From Meghimatium bilineatum (taxonomy: Eukaryota > Mollusca > Gastropoda > Stylommatophora > Philomycidae), in assembly GCA_034231615.1 (NCBI GenBank), contig CM067311.1:9549746-9613745 (forward strand): a DNA stretch of 64,000 nucleotides, read 5' to 3'. Both the position numbers and the translations under genes were made by a program. The notes under the pieces were generated by a model that had not been told where the DNA came from, ran no database searches, and saw only the letters and a program-made list of their open reading frames with translations. Shown here one piece after another: positions 21,355 to 32,934 of this stretch (positions within the stretch are counted from its first letter, which is position 1; each line of letters starts with the position of its first letter).

Positions 21355-21632
21355 AAAAGGTAAAATGTAAAGGTAGGTCCCATGGTATCTGCCGTCAGGG
21401 ATGAAGATAACTTTTCATGTATTAATCCACAGAAACTATTACGTGGGGTGGCCAGTTCCCCTAACTCATGCGTCAGGTACTCATTTACAGCTGAGACAAC
21501 TAGAGAAGTGGTTGTGTCAAACGAGAAATCACAACCCGGATTTGTTTTTGTCCAGACGTGGTTTCGAACCTGGCACACTGTAACCTAATGATAAGCAAGC
21601 AAGCTAACTATCAACTTGGCTACTGCGTTATT
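21355..21632 (-). mobile_element. tRNA-derived SINE
   Basis: On the minus strand the head has GTAGCCAAGTTGATAGTTAG, resembling a Pol III A box, and CCAGGTTCGAAACC, a B box, spaced as in a tRNA. The body contains CAGCTGTAAATGAGTACCTG, which resembles a conserved SINE central region, though I cannot name it. The end is TTTACATTTTACC-like. The head does not fold into a complete tRNA. Confidence 0.65.
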
Positions 21633-21639
21633 TGAGAGC

Positions 21640-22520
21640 GAATACAAATAAAAACTTTCCTACATCTCTACCAATTTCCTTAGAGTGAGTGACCATAATA
21701 GCTATTGGTGATCTAAAAATATTTTTCAGTTCAACTGGAAAACCAAATGAGAAGATTATTGATAATATAGTATATCTTTCTCTCTGCTACAACCAATAGT
21801 ACTTATGTACAAGTTTTGTCTTAGTCACAGTTAGTTAGTTAATCGTCGGATCATCATCACTGCAAACTTGTCACGTCCATAGTTGCTCCGATCTCTCCCT
21901 GAGTGTTTCCGCCATTACACTTCTGCTGCAGGCCACTGCTTGTTGACCATCATTTTTCTGGGCCCTCCAAAAAGTTCACTTAGAGCAACACCGATTTCAA
22001 ACCCTGATGTTTAATCCTGGACATTTAAAAGGAATCATCATCCATACTAGTCTTACTCTCATGTGCTATATCTCTTATGGAGTTCAAAACGTCAGCTCGA
22101 TCCATTGCCCCATCGCCCTGTTCCCCAATCGCGCATGACGCCAGTTGATCTGTTCTTTCATTGCCTTAAACACCCACATGTAGTTTTTGTCTTGTTTTAC
22201 AGCAGTTTTAACTTTTATCGATTGCTACAAACATGGACTTGTTTAAACATTCTGAAAAAAAGTCACCTGAATACCATTACTATCCTCATATCTCTCTCTC
22301 TCTCTCTTTCTCCCTCTGCTAAAACCAATAGTACGTACGTAGAACTTATGTAGAAGTTGTGTCTTGTTTCACAACAATCGTAACTATTATCGATTGCTAC
22401 AACCATGGACATTTTTAAACATTCAGATTTTTGCCCATTGTTGTCTTCCGCTGAAAATGGTGAATGAAAATCAATGTTTTAATAGATTTCATTCCAAAAG
22501 CAATGGCCAACTACTGAAGT
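21640..22520. other. Intergenic sequence with dispersed duplicated pieces
   Basis: A block reading TATCGATTGCTACAA.CATGGA and TTTAAACATTC occurs twice (22216-22252, 22388-22424). A CTGCTA.AACCAATAGTAC block also occurs twice (21785, 22316). A short (TC)n tract lies at 22290-22308. No coding signal is recognised. Confidence 0.5.
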
Positions 22521-22640
22521 ATTGTGCCTAGAAACTCAGAATTGACATAGTATTGTGCCTAGAAACTCAAAATTGACACTTCGAACAACATAGTATTGTG
22601 CCTAGAAACTCAGAATTGACACTTTGAACAACATAGTAAA
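22520..22640. repeat. Short tandem repeat, about 43-60 bp unit
   Basis: AGTATTGTGCCTAGAAACTC occurs three times, followed by ATTGACACTT and GAACAACATAG. Confidence 0.8.
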
Positions 22641-22751
22641 GGTGCTATATCTTAATCTAAAGTTGTAATTAGCACAGTATTAATTTAGATTGATTTAGTT
22701 TGTTTTGTTTTTACATAAAATGGCAGCCAATGTTCTAGCCAATACAATTTT

Positions 22752-23008
22752 GGGTACAGTACGAGTAGACGCCACCTCATGTTTAATTATTTCCCTTGTC
22801 TAAGTTTGTAAATTTCATGTTCATCATTTAATAATTAAATATTTATGTATTTAGGGTTGTGGGTTAAGGTTAGTTATGTAAAACACAACTATCCTAACCC
22901 AAACCCTAAAATAAATAAATATTTAAATTATTAAATGATGAACATAAATTTACAAATATAGATAAGTGAATAGCTCAACTATGTGGTGGCATCTACTTGT
23001 ACTTTACT
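22752..23008. mobile_element. Foldback element with telomere-like core
   Basis: A 257-bp near-palindrome. The left end GTACAGTACGAGTAGACGCC mirrors the right end GGCATCTACTTGTACTTTAC. CAATTTT flanks both sides (22745-22751 and 23009-23015), a possible target duplication. The centre carries TTTAGGGTTGTGGGTTAAGG and its mirror CCTAACCCAAACCCTAAA. Confidence 0.75.
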
Positions 23009-23234
23009 CAATTTTCTATATTTCATGTATATATATTTAAAAAAATTATTCACTAAGATATATATAATTAAATCAGTGCATTGTGCGGCATGTAAAAGCA
23101 GCCCATATTGTAACCCAAGATTGATCAAGGATGCCAAGCTGGTCTATTTATGATTCTTATTCAGAATCACTTAAAATATGACTATGAAACAAACTTTATA
23201 ATTTGAATAATGTTTAAGAATCGATGGGAGGCAG

Positions 23235-23375
23235 TTGTATTAGGCCATTGGCACAAATAAAATGGTGGTACAGTACATTCCATTCTCTACACTACATTCT
23301 ATTGGAAATCTTGTAGGACCATTGTTCTATTATAAGACATCCAGTGGGAATTTATGAGTGAATATTTTAGAACAT
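23235..23375 (+). repeat. SINE-like family A copy
   Basis: TTAGGCCATTGGCACAAATA, ATTCCATTCTCTACACTACA, GGAAATCTTGTAGGACCATT and GTGGGAATTTATGAGTGAAT follow the family A order, diverged. Confidence 0.65.
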
Positions 23376-23858
23376 TTTATGTTAAGAAAAATACAGAAAT
23401 GGCCACTCTAAACCAGACAGCAGACTGTATCATAGAATCTGGAGTCCCAACCTGACTGAGTGATGATCGCAGAAGAAGTAGATAATGGAAATATGCTTGA
23501 TGTAGATGATTTGGGTCCTGAAATTTTCTGACTTGTTTCATTTATTGTACAGAAAATTACATCATGTACATTATATCAGCACACATAATGTTAAAACAAT
23601 CAAACTTCAACACTGATAATTCAATAATTTTTTAAAATTTATTAACTTGAATTTATTTTATTAATTTGTTAAATTGTAGTGAAATCAAAGGTGAATGTTA
23701 TATTTTATTTTTTTTTGAGTTTTTCCCTTTAAAATTTAGTTGCAGCCATTTTAAGCAGTGCGTCTGTACATTTCAGATGTTTTTTTTTTACAATTTCATT
23801 TGCTTCTATTTTTGCTTCTAAAATGTTCTTTTTTGTAGCTGTAGTTGAGCATTTCGTT

Positions 23859-24094
23859 CTGGTTTAGAACATGTGTCCTCTTGCTTACTTTAAGATTATT
23901 TAATCTAAATATTATATAAATAATTATCAATAATTAATTTAAATATTCATTTTTAGGGCTAGGGTTAGGGTTTGTTATGTTTTACATAACTAACCCTAAC
24001 CCTAAATAAATTTATATTAAAATTAATAAATGATAAACAGATAAACATAGCCAAGGGAAATAATCAAATAGGGGGAACACAAGTTCTGAACCAG
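23859..24094. mobile_element. Foldback element with (TTAGGG)-like core, second copy
   Basis: The ends CTGGTTTAGAACATGTGTCC and GGAACACAAGTTCTGAACCAG are mirror images. The centre reads TAGGGCTAGGGTTAGGG, then a short loop near TGTTTTACAT, then CTAACCCTAACCCTAAA. Its arm sequence TAATCAAATA and GGGAAATAAT is related to the element at 22752. Confidence 0.75.
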
Positions 24095-24376
24095 ACATTG
24101 TAAAATTAATTTCTGAATAATCTTGCCACCATAAATTGTGTCTATGTGCATGTTGACTGGTTTTATCAATTATGAAAATAATATGACATATTTTTATTGA
24201 AATTGTTTTTGCAATTTCTCAGAATGTAGAGATGACATGATTAATTTATTTATGATTAAACTATTATTATCAATATTCTTACATCTGGAGTAGTTGTGAG
24301 TCACATGCTGACGGAGTTGAGTTCTGTTATAATTATTACACTTTCAAAGTTGATTTCTCAGTTCCTATATTGTCCG

Positions 24377-24650
24377 TGTGGTGCCGGTGCTCAAAAGGGA
24401 AGCAAAGAATAGTAAAATAGCAACACTTTATCGTTCATGTATGTCATAAGAGGTGACTAAGGAGGTTATGGGGTGGAGTTAGCTGTCTTGTTCTACATAG
24501 AGTTATCAGTCAAAGTGATTCAGAAGCCATACTGAAGTTTCAGAATAGCGCAGACATTACAGCTAAGCTGTAAACTATAGCACAATGCATATCATTCTTT
24601 GAGCAATTTCTTGCTAATCTGTAGAAGTTTATGAATGATGCAAAAGAAGA
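24377..24650 (+). repeat. SINE-like family B copy
   Basis: GTCCGTGTGGTGCCGGTGCT, AAAGGGAAGCAAAGAATAG, TAAGGAGGTTATGGGGTGGA, TTCAGAATAGCGCAGACATT and AGCTGTAAACTATAGCACAA follow the family B order. Confidence 0.75.
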
Positions 24651-24764
24651 ATGATGTATGCATGCTTAATCCACTGAGACTAGATGAAACATCCATTGTA
24701 GTGAACAAAATCATTTACATACATACACTAATACCACTTTTAAAATAATTGAGCCAAAAACCAG

Positions 24765-25147
24765 GAACTCTTGGACATTGTAAAAATAATTGAACCAAGA
24801 ACTGTTTGACATTGTAAAAATAATTGAACCAAGAACTGTTGGACATTGTAAAATAATTGAACCAAGAACTGTTGGACATTGTAAAATAATTGAACCAAGA
24901 ACTGTTGGACATTGTAAAATAATTGAACCAAGAACTGTTGGACATTGTAAAAATAATTGAGTAAAACTGTTGGACATTGTAAAAATAATTGAACCAATAA
25001 CTGTTGAACATTGTAAAAATAATTGAGCCAAGAACTGCTGGACATTGTAAAATAATTGAACCAAGAACTGTTGGACATTGTAAAAAATTTGAGCCAAAAA
25101 CTGTTGGACATTGTAAAATAATTGAGCCAAGAACTGTTGGACAATAC
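24765..25147. repeat. 33-39-bp minisatellite, about 11 units
   Basis: The unit contains GAACCAAGAACTGTTGGACA then TTGTAAAATAATT, with an A-run length that varies (AAAA or AAAAA). Overlapping minus-strand open frames of up to 149 codons are produced by the repeat and are not genes. Confidence 0.92.
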
Positions 25148-25149
25148 AA

Positions 25150-25733
25150 TTTCTGATCACACTAGAATCTCAGAACTTATATTTTATACAAATATAATAT
25201 TTTTATGATTTAAAAAATCAGTATTTGCATGCTGGAACTAATCATATCCCACTTTGTACATTTTAGTTTCCACTTCATTTATTAATATTTTTGATGAAGA
25301 AAAGTGGTTATTTTTGTAATGATGCATTGCACATAAATATTTGTTAATATTCATTATCATTTCAAGACGTGGTTCTCAGCCTTTTTCACCTATGACCCTC
25401 TTTTCCGAGACACATATTCCACCATCTCCCAGACTAAAAAAAAAAGGAATCAACTTTCTTCTAGGCTTGATATTGTGTATCTTATTAAATAAAATCCTAA
25501 TAGCTTACAATCAAAATCCTTCCTGTACATGTCACGGTGTCTGCTATGGCAAAGCGGCCTTTATTTCCACAGCCCATAGAAAGCCTCCCTGCACGTCATC
25601 ACAGGAAAACATGTTGTAACGAAAGTTTTGTATTAAATAACATACTAATAGCTACTTTTTTGTAAAGAGGGTAAAACATTGTAATGAAAGTGTCAGTGAG
25701 ATTCCTTCTACTAGATGAATATCTCAATATATA

Positions 25734-25777
<44 letters not shown>

Positions 25778-25860
25778 GTCATCCATTTAAAAGAAGTTTA
25801 CTGTTGCAATGTGATTTGAGATTGGTTAGCAAATATTGGTTACAAGTGCAATTTTTATCA
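25150..25860. other. Intergenic sequence with a (TA)n(CA)n microsatellite
   Basis: (TA)n then (CA)n lies at about 25733-25777. The open frame at 25341-25619 shows no known motif. Confidence 0.5.
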
Positions 25861-25862
25861 TT

Positions 25863-26130
25863 ACTTCTGCGTTCATTCTGTCTCCTGCAGATTAGCAGGA
25901 TGTAGTCCGGAGAATGGAATGTGTCACACCATGGTTTACAGCTTAGTTTTGATGTCTGCATATTTTAGCTTGACACATATGACTTCTGCATAGCTTCTGG
26001 GACAGTTTGACCTTCAGTTGGATGGGACACCCAATTCCACCCCAAAATCTCCTTGGTTGCTTTCTATTTTATGTGTGGTAGGTAACATTATTGCTATTGT
26101 TTTCTTCCCTCATGGACCTTGGCAACATGG
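25863..26130 (-). repeat. SINE-like family B copy
   Basis: Reverse orientation. CTTCTGCGTTCATTCTGTCT, GCAGATTAGCAGGATGTAGT, ACCATGGTTTACAGCTTAGT, GATGGGACACCCAATTCCAC and CCTTGGCAACATGG are the reverse of the family B segments. Confidence 0.8.
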
Positions 26131-26306
26131 TGGCGAGTCATATGTTCCTGGGGATTAGTGCTTTCCTTACAGATTTGTTTGCTCTGGTAGATACTCTCAT
26201 CAGGCAGTTCTTTTTAGAGGGACAGAGTACAGATGGGGAAACCCGAGTACAATGAAGTCGGTCCTCTGAACTTTTGTAAACGTTTAATTATTATTGTTTC
26301 TGACTA

Positions 26307-26495
26307 CAGTCAAATCCCATTACAACAGCTTGGTCTGGACTGCTGAAATACTGCTGTATGTATATAACACCATAATTCACTATATACCGTACAAACAATC
26401 AAGAATAAGCATAATTGGGTTTTTTTTAAAAAAGTGTTGTTATAAATGTGTTATAAATGTGTTATAAAAGGAGTCACTATAGAGGGATTCAACTG
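26307..26495. mobile_element. pogo/Tc1-like MITE, copy 1
   Basis: A 189-bp element with TA on both sides. The left terminus is CAGTCAAATCCCATTACAAC and the right is GAGGGATTCAACTG, imperfect inverted repeats that start CAGT. The interior has TTATAAATGTGTTATAA. A second copy in the opposite orientation is at 34699-34873. Confidence 0.7.
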
Positions 26496-26839
26496 TATAA
26501 CATTTGGTGCTGTATGAGTTGTAATAGACATTTTTAATAGTTATTGAGTTTCGTTCATAAATATTTGATAAAATATATATGGATGTGTTACATACAAAAA
26601 TACTACTCATATTTGTCGCTGTTGTTGTCGATGTTCAATTACTGCTGAGTAGTTCTAATGTTGGCAGCTCAAAGCCATTCTTGAAAAAGGCACAGGTCTT
26701 CCGAAGTTGACTTAGTGATCAATTCAGTGAGTTAGTGATGTTAAGGGTGTCTGTACAGGTTTTTCCCTGGCAGTTGAAATGGTAGGACAGTCATTAAGGA
26801 GGTGTTCCATGTTTTGTTGGGATGAGAGCAAGTATCTAC

Positions 26840-26895
26840 AAAAAGGTCATTACATTTCTCATCAATAAGGTCATTACATTTCTCATCAAAACGAT
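26840..26895. repeat. Two-unit direct repeat
   Basis: AAGGTCATTACATTTCTCAT is present twice, 24 bp apart. Confidence 0.85.
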
Positions 26896-26979
26896 AACAG
26901 TTACTCTTGGAAACGGTCAAAAATTTTAAAATAAATATATATCAACAACTTTTGTAGGAGGCAATTAAGGAAAGTTGGG

Positions 26980-28010
26980 GGGAAATACTGACAACCTGTC
27001 ACTTGTTAAAAAATCATTGTCACGTCTTGGGATAGACTGACAACCTGTCACCTTGACAAAAATCATTGTCACATCTTGGGATAGACTGACAACCTGTTAC
27101 CTTGACAAAAATCATTGTCACATCTTGAGATAGACTGACAACCTGTTACCTTGACAAAAATCATTGTCACATCTTGAGATAGACTGACAACCTGTCACCT
27201 TGACAAAAATCATTGTCACATCTTGAGATAGACTGACAACCTGTCACCTGGACAAAAATCATTGTCACATCTTGAGATAGACTGACAACCTGTCACCTTG
27301 ACAAAAATCATTGTCACATCTTGAGATAGACTGACAACCTGTCACTTGTTAAAAAATCATTGTTACGTCTTGGGATAGACTGACAACCTGTTACCTTGAC
27401 AAAAATCATTGTCACATCTTGAGATAGACTGACAACCTGTCACCTTGACAAAAATCATTGTCACATCTTGAGATAGACTGACAACCTGTCACCTTGACAA
27501 AAATCATTGTCACAACTTGAGATAGACTGACAACCTGTCACCTTGACAAAAATCATTGTCACATCTTGGGATAAACTGACAACCTGTCACCTTGACAAAA
27601 CACATTGTCACATCTTGGGATAAACTGACAACCTGTCACCTTGACAAAAATCATTGTCACATCTTGGGATAAACTGACAACCTGTCACCTTGACAAAATA
27701 CATTGTCACATCTTGGGATAAACTGACAACCTGTCACCTTGACAAAAATGATTGTCACATCTTGAGATAGACTCGCAACCTATCACCTGTGAAAAACAAC
27801 CATTGTCACATCTTGGGATAGACTGACAACCTGTTACCTTGACAACAATCATTGTCATGTCATGGGATAGACTGACAACCTGTCACCTTGACAAAAATCA
27901 TTGTCACATCTTGGGATAAACTGACAACCTGTCACCTTGAAAATAATCACTGTCACATCTTGGGATAGACAACCTGTCGCCTGTGAAAAAAAATAATTGT
28001 GACATCTTAT
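26980..28010. repeat. 49-bp minisatellite, about 20 units
   Basis: The unit contains GACAACCTGTCACCTTGACA, AAAATCATTGTCACATCTTG and GGATAGACT. Variation is moderate. Two units carry CACTTGTTAAAAAATC in place of CACCTTGAC. Confidence 0.93.
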
Positions 28011-28054
28011 CTCAGTGTCTTACTTTTGTCTGCAGATAATGAGGAGATGCAGGG

Positions 28055-30603
28055 CCATCAGACATAGTCCCTCTTGTTATTCTGTGGTAGACTTTCAGGT
28101 GGTGGGAAATGCTAGATTGTCCATCAGACATAGTACCTTTGTTATTCTGTGGTAGACTTTCAGGTGGTGGGAAATGCTAGATTTTCCATCAGACATAGTA
28201 CCTTTGTTATTCTGTGGTAGACTTTCAGGTGGTGGGAAATGCTAGATTGTCCATCAGACATAGTCCCTCTTGTTATTCTGTGGTAGACTTTCAGGTGGTG
28301 GGAAATGCTAGATTGTCCATCAGACATAGTACCTTTGTTATTCTGTGGTAGACTTTCAGGTGGTGGGAAATGCTAGATTGTCCATCAGACATAGTACCTT
28401 TGTTATTCTGTGGTAGACTTTCAGGTGGTGGGAAATGCTAGATTTTCCATCAGACATAGTACCTTTGTTATTCTGTGGTAGACTTTCAGGTGGTGGGAAA
28501 TGCTAGATTGTCCATCAGACATAGTCCCTCTTGTTATTCTGTGGTAGACTTTCAGGTGGTGGGAAATGCTAGATTGTCCATCAGACATAGTACCTTTGTT
28601 ATTCTGTGGTAGACTTTCAGGTGGTGGGAAATGCTAGATTGTCCATCAGACATAGTACCTTTGTTATTCTGTGGTAGACTTTCAGGTGGTGGGAAATGCT
28701 AGATTTTCCATCAGACATAGTACCTTTGTTATTCTGTGGTAGACTTTCAGGTGGTGGGAAATGCTAGATTTTCCATCAGACATAGTACCTTTGTTATTCT
28801 GTGGTAGACTTTCAGGTGGTGGGAAATGCTAGATTGTCCATCAGACATAGTCCCTCTTGTTATTCTGTGGTAGACTTTCAGGTGGTGGGAAATGCTAGAT
28901 TGTCCATCAGACATAGTCCCTCTTGTTATTCTGTGGTAGACTTTCAGGTGGTGGGAAATGCTAGATTGTCCATCAGACATAGTACCTTTGTTATTCTGTG
29001 GTAGACTTTCAGGTGGTGGGAAATGCTAGATTGTCCACCAGACATAGTACCTTTGTTATTCTGTGGTAGACTTTCAGGTGGTGGGAAATGCTAGATTGTC
29101 CATCAGACATAGTACCTTTGTTATTCTGTGGTAGACTTTCAGGTGGTGGGAAATGCTAGATTTTCCATCAGACATAGAACCTTTGTTATTCTGTGGTAGA
29201 CTTTCAGGTGGTGGGAAATGCTAGATTTTCCATCAGACATAGAACCTTTATTATTCTGTGGTAGACTTTCAGGTGGTGGGAAATGCTAGATTGTCCATCA
29301 GACATAGTACCTTTGTTATTCTGTGGTAGACTTTCAGGTGGTGGGAAATGCTAGATTTTGTCCACCAGACATAGTACCTTTGTTATTCTGTGGTAGACTT
29401 TCAGGTGGTGGGAAATGCTAGATTGTCCATCAGACATAGTACCTTTGTTATTCTGTGGTAGACTTTCAGGTGGTGGGAAATGCTAGATTTTTCATCAGAC
29501 ATAGAACCTTTGTTATTCTGTGGTAGACTTTCAGGTGTTGGGAAATGCTAGATTTTCCATCAGACATAGAACCTTTGTTATTCTGTGGTAGACTTTCAGG
29601 TGTTGGGAAATGCTAGATTTTCCATCAGACATAGAACCTTTATTATTCTGTGGTAGACTTTCAGGTGGTGGGAAATGCTAGATTGTCCATCAGACATAGT
29701 ACCTTTGTTATTCTGTGGTAGACTTTCAGGTGGTGGGAAATGCTAGATTGTCCACCAGACATAGTACCTTTGTTATTCTGTGGTAGACTTTCAGGTGGTG
29801 GGAAATGCTAGATTGTCCATCAGACATAGTACCTTTGTTATTCTGTGGTAGACTTTCAGGTGGTGGGAAATGCTAGATTTTCCATCAGACATAGAACCAT
29901 TGTTATTCTGTGGTAGACTTTCAGGTGGTGGGAAATGCTAGATTGTCCACCAGACATAGTACCTTTGTTATTCTGTGGTAGACTTTCAGGTGGTGGGAAA
30001 TGCTAGATTGTCCATCAGACATAGTACCTTTGTTATTCTGTGGTAGACATTCAGGTGGTGGGAAATGCTAGATTTTCCATCAGACATAGAACCATTGTTA
30101 TTCTGTGGTAGACTTTCAGGTGGTGGGAAATGCTAGATTGTCCACCAGACATAGTACCTTTGTTATTCTGTGGTAGACTTTCAGGTGGTGGGAAATGCTA
30201 GATTTTCCATCATACATAGAACCATTGTTATTCTGTGGTAGACTTTCAGGTGGTGGGAAATGCTAGATTGTCCACCAGACATAGTACCTTTGTTATTCTG
30301 TGGTAGACTTTCAGGTGGGGGCAAATGCTAGATTGTCCATCAGACATAGTACCTTTGTTATTCTGTGGTAGACTTTCAGGTGGTGGGAAATGCTAGATTT
30401 TCCATCAGACATAGAACCATTGTTATTCTGTGGTAGACTTTCAGGTGGTGGGAAATGCTAGATTGTCCACCAGACATAGTACCTTTGTTATTCTGTGGTA
30501 GACTTTCAGGTGGTGGGAAATGCTAGATTTTCCATCAGACATAGCACCTTTGTTCTTCTGTGGTAAACGTTCAGGTGGTGGGAAATTCTAGATTTTCCAT
30601 CAC
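28055..30603. repeat. 65-bp minisatellite, about 39 units
   Basis: The unit contains TTATTCTGTGGTAGACTTTC, AGGTGGTGGGAAATGCTAGA, then TTGTCCATCAGACATAGTAC. Variants at three sites (GTACCTTTG/GTCCCTCTTG/GAACCTTTG, ATTGTCC/ATTTTCC, CATCAG/CACCAG) recur in blocks. The last unit is the most diverged. Confidence 0.95.
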
Positions 30604-31140
30604 TATGGATGGGTCAACAAATATGACAGAAGAATGATAAGAAAGTTAGCCCAGAAGTGTGTTTGCTGTGCTCCTGGCATGATATGGTAATCCTGGTATG
30701 CTGGCGCAGTAGAATGCCTTCCTTCGTAGATAAAATGTGCATCCATAAATCTCCGTTATACAACCATGCCTTTGAGACAACCGTACATTGGTCTGAGTTA
30801 CACAGCTGAAAAAAAACTCTGAAAGACTATGGGCTGTCAAGATCTACTGCCCACAGCTAACGGGATTTTCACCATCATTATCTCACATGTGCTCCTCCAC
30901 CTGAAGTTCGTAGCACAGTGTGGGTTGTCAGGATAGGTAGATGCCACCCAAATTTACAACATTAATAAAAACAGGTTGTACCGACTACTGTCATGAGGTA
31001 GTCACATCTGATAAGAACTGATGAGAAATGCGTACACAATGCATATCGATATGTCATCTCCATCACTCTGTATAATCTTTTACTTGTACGGATTTATGCC
31101 AGCATGAAACAAGTTTATATATGCCATACCTGCACTAGAT
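30604..31140. other. Intergenic sequence, nothing recognised
   Basis: Less AT-rich than its surroundings, which hints at an old transposon. No frame gives a motif I can name. Confidence 0.4.
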
Positions 31141-31410
<270 letters not shown>

Positions 31411-31690
31411 CTATTGCCCCTTTTCAGCATATTTCTTCGTTGTTTGCCTCAAATCCTCGTCTTGTCCATGGAGTGCTTCTTTAGGTGGAATAGAAGGATA
31501 AAAATTAGAGGAAACTAGATCAGGACCAGAAAACAGATGGGGAAGTATAGTCCAACTCAACTTTGTGATTGTGTCACATGTTACCAAACCTGTGGGAGGA
31601 TGTGCATTGAAATGAAGGAGAAACAGTTTTATGGGATTTAAAAAAAAAATCAAACTCTGATTAATCATGAATTTTGTTGATAATTTCAAT
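31411..31690 (-). pseudogene. Mariner-like transposase C-terminal remnant
   Basis: On the minus strand VTCDTITKLSWTILPHLFSG, then PDLVSSNFY and PKEALHGQ. This follows the mariner pattern of a DNA.PH..-like start, CDTI.KLGW..LPHP.YSPDLAPSDF and LK.AL.G. The domain is the end of the DDE/D catalytic fold. The first half is absent, and it abuts the microsatellite. Confidence 0.7.
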
Positions 31691-32540
31691 CACACTTCCC
31701 TATCTGACTGAAAAGTGCAAGGATAATTGTTGAATAGTGATTCACCTATCATTGCGAATAATGTCATTAGCGTTGCTGTGGCATGACATCCAGGATGCGG
31801 TAGATCGTGCAACTCCGTCTCTCAATTTGCTAATGCTTTAATACTCTGAGCACAGCGAATAACGGTGCATCTATCCACTGCATAACTTCTATACATAGTA
31901 CACAAACGTTTTGTGAATACTAAACAAGTTTCTTTCTCTGCAATGAGAAATTATATCACAATTCTCTGTTTGTAATGTAAGTTAATGAGGGGTGCCATTT
32001 GAACGGTTCCTTATGGCTGTACGAAATGTGTTGTTAATGTACGAATGTGGTGCGATTTTGTACGTAAAATCAGAAAATTATAAATATGAAGTATTCAAAA
32101 TTTCATATTCCTTCCTCCATTATTAGCTGAGAAAAATTATGCAGTGCATTACTTTCTGAACTCTCTGTGTACATTCATTATTGTTAATTTATGAATGTAA
32201 CACTAGCTGTTATTATAGTGTAGTCCCTTTATACATTTATTATGTCTGTATGTTATTTATGTTTACAAGAAGGCCTTTAGGTCCTTGTGTACGAATAGTG
32301 TTTGTGTTGCTGAGGATACTTTAATACTTGTACGGGATGTTATTTAATGTTGTAATAGTCCTTGTTTCGATTGGTCTGTTCTCAGTGACTTGAGTATACA
32401 GGCTGAAAGTCTTGACTGCGCCACATCTTTTTTTGGGGATGTGGTTGGTCAAGAACGGAAAACCTGTTTACTTGTATTGCAAAGCGATTCGGTGCTGCTA
32501 GAACAGACCTGGTTCATTTCCCGTCAGCTGTAAGAATTAT
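31691..32540. other. Intergenic sequence, nothing recognised
   Basis: Moderately AT-rich sequence without a recognisable gene or repeat. Confidence 0.45.
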
Positions 32541-32643
32541 ACATTTATTACAACATTGATTATAATAAATTTGGTTTTCTTGAACGAAACAAAGGCGAGG
32601 TCATACAGCCACTGATTATAATGAACACATTTATAACAAAATT
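32541..32643. repeat. Diverged edge of the 30-bp array
   Basis: ACATTGATTATAATAAATTT and GATTATAATGAACACATTTA resemble the 30-bp monomer found after the SINE at 32644-32924. Confidence 0.65.
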
Positions 32644-32924
32644 CGCTGTGTGTTGCCAGGGCCCGAAAGGGGAGCAAAGAATAGCAACACTGTTTACCTT
32701 CCACGCATGTCGTAAAAGGCAACTAAGGAGGTTATGGGATAGAGTTGGCTGTCCCATCCCATATAGGGTCAGTGACCCAAAGCCATGCTGAAGTCGGATG
32801 TGTCAGGCCGAAAGGCGCAGATACGCAGCAATGCTGTAAACCATGACACAACGCATTCCGTTCTCCGGACTACATCCTGCTAATCTGCTACATCTTTGAA
32901 CGAATGCTAAGAAGAAGAACAAGA
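32644..32924 (+). mobile_element. SINE-like family B copy with target duplication
   Basis: A 281-bp insert flanked by ATAACAAAATT at 32633-32643 and 32925-32935. It begins CGCTGTGTGTTGCCAGGGCC, followed by CGAAAGGGGAGCAAAGAATA, and ends AATGCTAAGAAGAAGAACAAGA. It gives, with the copy at 20193, the two ends of the family. Confidence 0.9.
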
Positions 32925-32934
32925 ATAACAAAAT

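Noticed and set aside
23957-24005. True chromosome end or telomere
   Set aside because: Only two or three telomere-like units in each direction, centred in a foldback element with sequence on both sides.
24711-25160. Three overlapping minus-strand frames of 134-149 codons
   Set aside because: Products of the 33-39-bp array; they shift into each other by repeat-length changes.
28055-30603. CRISPR-like array
   Set aside because: Units are directly contiguous with no unique spacers, and the DNA is eukaryotic.
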